NCBI GenBank assembly: GCA_964007475.1
Contig: OZ023273.1
Location: 50,035,525 to 50,099,524, forward strand
Direction of reading: 5' to 3'
From: Hybos culiciformis
Taxonomy: Eukaryota > Arthropoda > Insecta > Diptera > Hybotidae
Length of the DNA stretch: 64,000 nucleotides
The notes below the pieces were generated by a model. It ran no database searches. It saw only the letters and a program-made list of their open reading frames with translations, and was not told the DNA's origin. Positions 56,072 through 64,000 of this stretch are shown here, piece after piece; positions within the stretch are counted from its first letter, which is position 1, and every line of letters begins with the position of its first letter. The position numbers and the translations under genes were made by a program.

Positions 56072-56928
56072 CTAAAAACAAACATTTAAGCAGATTATGG
56101 GAAACTTATTAAAAAACTGCTTTTGAAATAAAAATTTAAGTATATCTATTTATATATAAAAGTCAGTCAGAAAGAACAAACCAACTAAATTAAATTTTTA
56201 TAGTTACCATAACATTTAATTGTTATTTTTTGTTTTTTGTTAGCGTGGACTAGCACATAATACTGATGAAACAATTATTATTTCATTACATTTTATTGAC
56301 CTACATTTGCGTTCAAAGGCTTAATCTGCTATCTGGATTAAAGTGCCGGATGTTCAACTCTAAAAAACAATAATTTAAAAGTCAGATACAGGGAACAAAC
56401 CAGCTCACTTAAATTTCAAGACTTACCATTGTTATTAATCAAGTCTGAAATGCTTCATGTATTTGATCAATTAATTATTGCTCTTAATAAAAATGCACCT
56501 AAAAATTAAATAATCATATAAAGAAATTTTGTTTATAAATAGTTTCCATATAGTAGTCTTTCAAAAAGGGTTAAAAAGATTTAGGTACTTACTACCGTTT
56601 TTATTTTGAAACAAAAACGAGTTCAGAATTGTATAAAATAAAACCTATTTTGTCTCAAATATATCTTTCTTTTTTCATTTATATAAATTATAAATTATAT
56701 AAATGACTACTTATATGACTTACTAGTTACATAACTATCTATATGACTATCTATATATCTCCTACCATAAAAAAAAAACATACTTACATTTTAAATTAAA
56801 ATAAAATGAAAGAAATAAGTCGCCCTCTTATTTTAAATTAGCGGGTGCAAATTTAAGCTCAAACCGATACAATCCATCAGAAAAGTCAAAATCAGACATA
56901 TACCTAAATTTTTAAATACTTCGCTCAC

Positions 56929-57076
56929 CTTAGTATTTGGTAGGTAACTTGGTTCAGTCAATGCAATGGTCTGGAAGCTTTGAAACTATTAGGCTTTCAA
57001 ACTATCCGGCGGCGATGCACAATGTCTTTTTTTAGCGTTATGCTGCTTTGAGCTTTAACTTCGTTTCTTCGAGCAT
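56929..57076 (-). other. Possible non-coding or UTR exon upstream of the 165-bp exon
   Basis: On the minus strand an acceptor TTTTTAG precedes 57076 and a donor GTGAGC follows 56929. The 148 bp between is of higher GC than the flanks. It has an ATG at its start but stops after 12 codons, and no frame is open throughout. It could be a 5' UTR exon of the same gene. Confidence 0.3.
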
Positions 57077-57609
57077 CTAAAAATTTTTAGAAATTTAATA
57101 TTTTATTGAATTTTTTCAGTACCTGCATTTATTATTTATTTTATTTCTTCATCATTTTGAACTGAAGAATAATTTTTAAATCACATTTATTTTTTATTTT
57201 CATTTTTCAAAGTACTTTAGGCAACTTAAATTTTTTTTTTATTTTATTTTTATTATAATAAATATTTAAAACTGAATAATAATTTTTTTTTTTAATTTTA
57301 TATTAATATTTATTTACAAAAATTTAATTTTTTTAAAATATTTTCACTAAAACAAAGCAGGAACAACAATAACAAACAAAGAAACTTAACTGACTGACTT
57401 ATATATTTTTTTAAAGAACTTTACAGACAGTGTTTGCTTGGTTAGAGTGGGTCAAAAAAACATAATTAAAAATATTTATATTACAAAAATGTATAAATAA
57501 GAAACTTAAAATTACATTTCTATTTCCTTAAATTTTTTTGACTAAAACCTAATTTTTATCTTACAAGAAATTAATTTATTTCCAAACATTTAATGCGCAC
57601 TAAAAGATT

Positions 57610-57675
57610 AAAATGAGGCGGCCAAGGCCCGAAATGGGCTGTAGCGCCATTGAAGAAGAAGAAGAAGAAAAGATT
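57610..57675 (+). mobile_element. Short LINE 3'-end-like fragment with (GAA)n tail
   Basis: GGCCCGAAATGGGCTGTAGC and GCCATT precede (GAA)5. Such GC-rich ends with a GAA tail are seen at the 3' ends of some insect LINEs. The piece is about 60 bp, so this is only a suggestion. Confidence 0.35.
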
Positions 57676-57834
57676 AAAATAAGGTTTTGGTTAAAGTTTT
57701 GGGAAAGCATGATCGAACACAAGTATCGCTAATTTTATTAAATTTTGGAAATATTAAACCTCAAAATAATATTATATACCTAAATAAAAATAATATTATA
57801 TACATATGACGTCTGCGATTTCATTTTCAAATCG

Positions 57835-57950
57835 TTAGCGATTGAATTTTTTAATTTTTAGCGCGCAAATGTCATTTAGTAAAATGTCATTTGTTCACGA
57901 TTGATTTTTAGCAAAAAAATCATTTCGAGGACAAATGTCCAACCTGCGTA
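57835..57950. mobile_element. Diverged FB-3 family fragment
   Basis: GCGCAAATGTCATTTAGTAA, ATGTCATTTGTTCACGATTG and CGAGGACAAATGTCC match the FB-3 phrase, in both orientations. It is shorter and more decayed than the copy at 8.9 kb. Confidence 0.6.
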
Positions 57951-58855
57951 ACAGATTAATAAAAAATATAAAATTTTAACCTGACTTCACTAATTTACAT
58001 TTTAAGTAATTGAATATACAGAAAATTACGGTAGGCGCCGTAATGTTCTCAGTACTTTAAAATCCTGTAATCCACGAAGACCGTTGATTGTTGCAAAACG
58101 TATTTTTATAAAAATAATAAGATAATTTTTATAATCTTTGAAATGCAGATTAATTATAATTCATCAAATTTTAAAGCACCCTAGAAATTAAAATCAATAA
58201 ACTGTTGAATGGACAACTTTTTACCAAATAAAGTGTAAGCTAAAAAATGTTAATCACCACTTTCACTCATGTTATACGACAAAAGAGTAAAATAGCACAA
58301 AATTGCGATTAACATTCTTTCGCTTACATTTTTTTGAGTAAATCTGTCAAGATAAAAATGTTAAAAAAAAAAACAAAAGAAACAAAATAATATTTTTGTT
58401 TTGCAGTTTTTTAATTTTTATTGACAGGATGCTTTAAGAAATTGTTATTGGTTTAATTAAGATATTACCTACAAAAGCGAGTTAATTTATCTACCAAATT
58501 TATTTATAATTTAACATAGCGATTTATTTTATTGAATAATGAAAGAGAAGAGAATACTTATTGTGTAAGCGCTGACGCTTATTGTTTTTGTAAAAGGAAA
58601 GCATTATACTTATTTCTAAATGAGTAGAAATAGCACAAATAGTGATACACATTTTCAAGCTTACACTATTTTGAGTAATAATTTCTCTGTTTCCATAAAA
58701 AATCTTTAAAAAAAAACAAAAGAAACAAAACAAATTTTTATTTCAAAATTTTTTGTATTTGTACTGACAGCGTGCGTTAATTAAAATTGCATGAAATTGA
58801 TTTTTTTTCTTATAAAAAGAAATTCATTCATCAGGTAAATTTTAAGCTCCATTTA
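57951..58855. other. No gene recognised
   Basis: AT-rich, with a weakly doubled segment (about 58260-58440 and 58610-58760: ACATTTTTTTGAGTAA / ACACTATTTTGAGTAA, then AAACAAAAGAAACAAAA), an old duplication. Confidence 0.4.
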
Positions 58856-58962
58856 AAGGTAGTACTACTGATCGGGTAAAACAGGTTTTTTTATATAAAA
58901 GTTTACCGGTAAAATTTTATATGAAAAAACCCATTTGACCTGATCTTCTGAAGTACTATCTT
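58856..58962. repeat. MITE-like hairpin, 107 bp
   Basis: Arms AAGGTAGTACT...GATCGGGTAAAACAGG and the imperfect inverse end at AAGTACTATCTT. The loop itself is the perfect palindrome TTTACCGGTAAA (58902-58913). Confidence 0.7.
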
Positions 58963-59208
58963 GAAATTGCGCTATATTTATAAATATTTAATTTATTTTC
59001 CATTTGTTTTATTTTTTAGTGACAGAAAAATAAATTCCATTTTAACAAACGTAAAAAACTATTTTTGTATGACTCAGTTACTAATAAACCATTTTTTTTT
59101 CAACCAAAATTTAAGGAAAAAAAGCAAAGTAAAAACTTAAATATTGTTTTCTTGCTATCACGAAAATATAGTCGCAGGGCGATAGAAATATATTTTTGAG
59201 TTAAAGCG

Positions 59209-59570
59209 TTTCTGCACTGGCAGTCTTAATATCGGCTCTTGCGAAAGACGTCTTTCTTTCAGCATTCTTTCGTCTTTCGCCATATAAAAACAAATCGCAA
59301 GAGCCGAAAGAAAGACTCATCAAAATACATACTTTGTCGCTTTGCAGCTTGTAGGTTGTTTTTTTTGTTGTTTTTATGCCTTAAATTAATTATTTCATGA
59401 TGGTTACATTTATTTCTGTCAAAAAAATAATAACAAACAGAACATTAAATTCATAAACAATGAAAATTTATTTTTTTTCTGTCAAAAGAGTAGAAAGAGA
59501 GTCCTTTGGCAGTGTGTACAACTTTTTCATAAGACTGCTTTAAGATGTCTTCATATTGCCAGGGCAGAAA
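59209..59570. mobile_element. Inverted-repeat element, 362 bp
   Basis: The ends pair: TTTCTGCACTGGCAGT at 59209 and its imperfect inverse ending 59570. AAGACTG/CAGTCTT pairs just inside. An internal hairpin TCGGCTCTTGCGA (59232-59244 with 59295-59307) surrounds GAAAGACG-type repeats. Target duplication not seen. Confidence 0.55.
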
Positions 59571-59908
59571 GGGTATTACGGTTTTTTAGCCTTATAAATA
59601 AAATAAAGTAATTTTCAGATATTATTTGTTTTCCATATTTTTCACGACCAAACCGTTTTTTTTTCTTTAAAATAAAATTAAAAAAAACCTTCAAAAATAT
59701 AAAACACGAAAATATTTTGAATTTTTGATGATATAATTATAAATTTGTTAGATAAATTAATTCTCTATTTAATACAGCACCCTATCAATAAAGAAACAAA
59801 AATATGTCTTTTTCTTTTGTTTTTTTTAACATTTTTAACTTATAGATAAATTTCACTCAAAATTGTTAAAATGTTAATCACTATTTGTACTATTTTTACT
59901 CATTTTAT

Positions 59909-60080
59909 GGCATTTAAATAATAATGCACTCTATCGGATTAAAAACTACCCAAACAAATTTATTTTTCTTTTGTTTTTAAATGTACTCTATGGCATTTGA
60001 ATAATAATGCAATCTATCGGATTAAAAACTGCCCAAACAAATTTATTTTTCTTTTGTTTTTAAATGTACTCTATCGGATT
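59909..60080. repeat. Tandem repeat, two units of 83 bp
   Basis: GGCATTT(A/G)AATAATAATGCA begins both units (59909 and 59992), continuing through GGATTAAAAACT.CCCAAAC and TTTTTCTTTTGTTTTTAAAT. They differ at about four bases. Confidence 0.88.
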
Positions 60081-60084
60081 TAAA

Positions 60085-62640
60085 ATAACATATGTTTTTA
60101 ATTTTGTTGTCCTTAGAGCAAGCGAAGTAAGTCGAAATACACAATAAATTGTGTTGTAAAGGGCGGCGACCAGCGTCACCTTTAAATATAATAAATATTA
60201 CATTTATAATGAATGGTATATGAAATAGTTTATTTAGTTCAAATAATTATGATTCGGAACAAAATACTTTTTTACTAAATACTTTTCAGGCCAATTAATT
60301 TTTCTTATTTTTTTTTATTAAATCTAAAATGTAACAAAATATTACAACATTTTAATCCGAATTAAGATTACAAATCAGAAAATAAAGGTTAAAAAACAAA
60401 AAGTCTATTTTTGAACTAAAAAATACTCTTCAAAAAAATTAAAAATACACAAAACCATAAATAAATCCTAATCCATTTTGACAAAATTTATTTTAATTCT
60501 GACTAAGGTTAAAATCTACAACATCAAGTTTGAAATGGTTAATAGATTTTTGAAAAAACCAATTACAAGATTTCACTTACGATTAATTATTACACCTTTT
60601 ATAAGTTAATTTATTTCAAGCGTTAAAATGATTAAATATTACAACGAGAACAGTTTGAAATAAATTAATTGCGAGTTTTTAGATTTAAAATTACTGATTT
60701 TAATGATTAAAATTAACCTAAAAATGTTGTTGAATTTTAAAATTTTTTGATTAAACTAGTTTTCATTCAAATAATGATTAAATACCACAAACTTGAGAAA
60801 AAAAATAGCATCTTTTGAAATTAAAAACTATTCCCATAGTAAAAAATATATTTTACTATTATTTTACCATATTTGAGTATTAATTTAAAGAAAAATAATA
60901 TTAAATTATATTCAAGGTGCTACAAAATTTATCTCTTATTTTAGTAATACCAGTTTTATTATCAAAAAAGATAAATAATTACTAAAACAAGAAAATTTAT
61001 TTGTAAATAAAAATTAAAGACTACTCTAAAATGTGTAAAACAAGCTTACACTCTTTACGGAGTAAAAAAAAGAGTAAAAAAAGCCAATTTTTTTTTACTG
61101 TGTACAAACCTATATATTACGACATTACAGTAAGTAAGATTTAGAAATTAGCTAAAAACAAGAAAGATTTTTTTATATACATATTATGTAATTCCCAATC
61201 GCAAGGAAGCGAAAAGAAAACTTCAGAAAACATTAGAGAGAACAATTTGATAACATAATTAAAGTGAAGTTAAAACTTTTCAAAATAATATTAACAAAGC
61301 AATATAGCATTTTGATAATTTCATATAATTAGAGTTTTTTTACAATATCTTTTATGCTTAATGCGAAAAATCTTTTAATTTAAACGTTTTTGTTATTTTT
61401 ATCTTAATTATCGATCATCTTATAAAATATTAATTGCTTTCAAATCAGTCGAAATAAAATTATTTTGGAAAAAATTATAAATGAGATTAATTGTATATTT
61501 AAATCTCACGCTTAATGAACATAGCACCGCATAATGGTAAAAGAAATTTTTTTATTTTTATAAGCCAATAATTGTGTTGTCAGTTTTGTCTGTTAAATTT
61601 AAATTAATATGACTTTAATTTTTTGTATATTTCTGGGAACGGAATGGAGGTGCACACTTCAAAAGTCTCAAAATTATGAAAACCTAATTTATTCCTTTAT
61701 GTTGAATGAAAAACGAAATGAAAGAAAAAAATGGTAAAAATGAATACGTTCTGTTCTTGCCTACATTTTTTTTTGGAAACCGCAGATTCCTTTCATTTTA
61801 TTTTTATTTCACAGAGTATTATATGGTTATTATTATATACATATATCTGTATTTATATATATATACAGATATATTTTAATGCAAAAGTCATACCCTTGTC
61901 TAGAGATATTTTATTTAATTTTCATTCTTTTTTTTTTAATTTCGCAAAGAGAAAAATAAAAGATATTATATTAATAATGAAAATATTAAAAAATGATAAA
62001 TACAGCAGAAAAATGTTCACGACGTTAAATGTTTATTTTAGAAAAATATTTTTTTATTCACCATTTTAACGCAGAGCTATGCCTATTTGATTATTTCTAT
62101 TTAGTTGGGTAATTAAAATTTGGTATATTGTTATTCAAGCTTTTACCTTATTTGTAACTGTCAATCTATACGCTGCGATAAAATACCTACCACAGCAAAC
62201 CTAAATTAGCTACAGAAACACATTTAAACTAAATTAACAGAAAAATCTGTAAACATTGAAAATAAAAATAATAAACATTAACTCTTATTAATTTAGCAAC
62301 TCGTAGTTACACAATTATACATATATAGTTATATGTATGTATATATATATATATAGTTATATCTAGACTGGGGAATTATATGCAATTACATATTCGTACA
62401 GGAGTAACCTAGAAGAAAAAGAGAAACAGCTAAGTACGTTTCGTGTAAAAACAAATTATTTGAAACGTATTTCGTAGTATTTCGTTACAAGTAGTTACAC
62501 AATTATCGAACCAAAAATCCAAATACCTAAAGTTCCAATTGCAAGAATCTAAAAACATTAGATTAGATCCTACGTAAATGTAAATAATTTTATAAAAGTC
62601 TGCAAAAAAATTTTTTTCTAACTATCTGGCTATCTAATTT
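60085..62640. other. No gene recognised
   Basis: AT-rich sequence. A 112-codon plus-strand frame at 61731-62069 is low-complexity (Phe, Ile, Tyr, Lys) and spans a TATATA palindrome at 61845-61874, so it is not called as a gene. Confidence 0.5.
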
Positions 62641-62648
62641 TACAATTT

Positions 62649-63865
62649 GAAGTGAAACTTCTTTAGAGGCATTGTGATTGAGAGTGAAAAAAATGTAAGT
62701 GTCAAAAATGCCTCGTTTATTGTCAAAAAATGCCTCGTTTATTGTCAAAAAAAAAAACAAAAAAAAAACAAAAAAGAAAAAATTTATGTGTCAGCTGATG
62801 ATAAAACCGACAGCCGCTAGCAACTTAATGTAGTTTATCCGCGCAATAACCTACTCTATATTGGCTCAGAATTAAACTCGAAAATACTATTTTTTTTCGA
62901 TTGAAAGGAAAATATAATTTATTTTAAATTATTGAATAACAAATATTTCATTTATTAATTATTAGTGCTAATTTTCAAAAAGTTTTTGAAATACAAATAT
63001 GTATTCTGAATAAAAATGTTCCAATGCACCTATTTTTTAGATAATTTATTTTTGATATTAATTTTTCTTAATGTAATTTTTAGTTTGTTAGTGTAATTTA
63101 TTTTTGACATTAAATTACACTAATAAAATGCAGTAGGAATATTTTTATTACAATTACTTTTCGGAAGAAATACTAATGTCAAATTTTGCAGTCATATTTG
63201 AAAATGCTCTTTTAACTAAAACAGATTTTTTTTTTTGAACTAATTTGTAATTCTGTTGTTAGTATAAATTATTTTTGCCATTAAATCCCATTAATGCAAT
63301 GCATGTAGAATATTTTTATTCCAATTCTTTTTCAGAAGAAGTACTAATAAACATGAAATTTTTCAGGCATATTTAAAAAGTTATTTTAGGTTAAACTTTT
63401 CGGGCAACAAAAAGAAAACATGATTTAAGCCACGCTGCTGTTTTTCATACATTATTGTCGCTAATAATATATTTGTAACCGGAATTGTGTTTACAGCTTA
63501 AAATATAGTAGAAATCATCTGGCAATCAGTGTTGCCATGCAGCCATAATTCTAGCCATTTTGAAATAATTTAAAAGCCATTATACCACTAAACTTTTTGA
63601 GCTTAAAAAGTATTTTAGAATTTTTAAATGTTTTTATCTCTAAGCAGTCGATGGTTTCTAATATTTTTTTTTTCAAATTTTTCTAAGCCGCCGAATTCCC
63701 CCAAAACAAGTTATTTTAAGTCGACTGGCCGCAGCAGTCGAAGGACAAAAATCAACTAGTCGCCGTCGAAAAAATCGATTGGCTGCATGTCTTATAAGCA
63801 CTTGGCCATTTTAAATATTTATTTAGCCTCCCCAGAAAATACTACTTGCCATGAAGTTTCACTTC
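62649..63865. mobile_element. Possible element with GAAGTGAAACTTC ends
   Basis: GAAGTGAAACTTC at 62649-62661 is perfectly inverted at 63853-63865. The left side continues CTTTAGAGGCATTGTGATTG, which resembles the family C start (CTTTAGGTGCGTTGTATGAT). AAAAATGCCTCGTTTATTGT is doubled at about 62706-62745. No transposase frame. Confidence 0.45.
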
Positions 63866-64000
63866 TTCCGTGTGTCCCGAGACACACATATATTTTTAAT
63901 ATAGTTTTCCTGTGGAGAAACGTTTAAGAGTGTATTCTGTGTATTATAAGTTTTTTCTATAAATCTTAGGTAGCATAGCAATTTTTATTTTTCAGGAAAT

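Noticed and set aside
61731..62069. Plus-strand frame of 112 codons
   Set aside because: Low-complexity, includes a translated TATATA palindrome, no motif, no splice context.

Overview
The window is a strongly AT-rich stretch of animal nuclear DNA, almost certainly insect. The grounds are two exons encoding segments of an insect-type odorant receptor (7tm_6 family), Jockey-type LINEs, a copia element primed by half of initiator-Met tRNA, a Penelope-type GIY-YIG endonuclease, several hAT elements and a Tc1/mariner-superfamily transposon. The order cannot be fixed from sequence alone. No gene is complete; the window reads as intron or intergenic space filled with mobile elements, many nested in one another.

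Layout. 0-6 kb: the end of a LINE reverse transcriptase at the left edge, two hAT elements with exact 8-bp target duplications (827-1367 and 3218-3958), and two foldback-like elements (about 1.46-2.70 kb and 4.66-5.71 kb). The second foldback sits inside a dispersed repeat here called family A. 8.4-9.3 kb: an odorant-receptor exon cut by a third foldback-like element. 10.0-18.2 kb: a three-level nest, with an internally deleted DDE transposon interrupted by a Jockey-type LINE, itself interrupted by a nearly intact copia element (12216-16694) with almost identical LTRs. 19.6 kb: a second odorant-receptor exon. 22-25.3 kb: a 1.7-kb inverted-repeat element and a minisatellite-plus-hairpin element (family C). 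25.4-36.2 kb: family A copies, a Penelope endonuclease fragment, two broken LINEs, three MITE-like elements and a foldback-like element with a perfect 9-bp target duplication. 41.2-43.3 kb: another LINE with a long open RT frame. 45.26-46.85 kb: a tandem duplication of 793 bp that looks exact by eye. 47.8-48.8 kb: a second family C copy. 49.9-50.1 kb: two tRNA-like segments. 50.9-51.5 kb: a hAT MITE. 55-57.1 kb: a MITE, a 165-bp exon of an unrecognised host gene on the minus strand, and a possible non-coding exon. The remainder is AT-rich sequence with short repeats.

The most notable pattern is a set of elements with unrelated sequences but one shared plan: ends beginning with G, long arms built from many copies of one short family-specific phrase in both orientations, a GC-rich or palindromic core, and in two cases an exact 9-bp target duplication. 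This resembles Drosophila Foldback elements. Because the families share layout but no sequence, the window may hold several separate lineages of an undescribed foldback-like group. Host genes do not form a pathway here; the window mainly records successive transposition into sparse exons.
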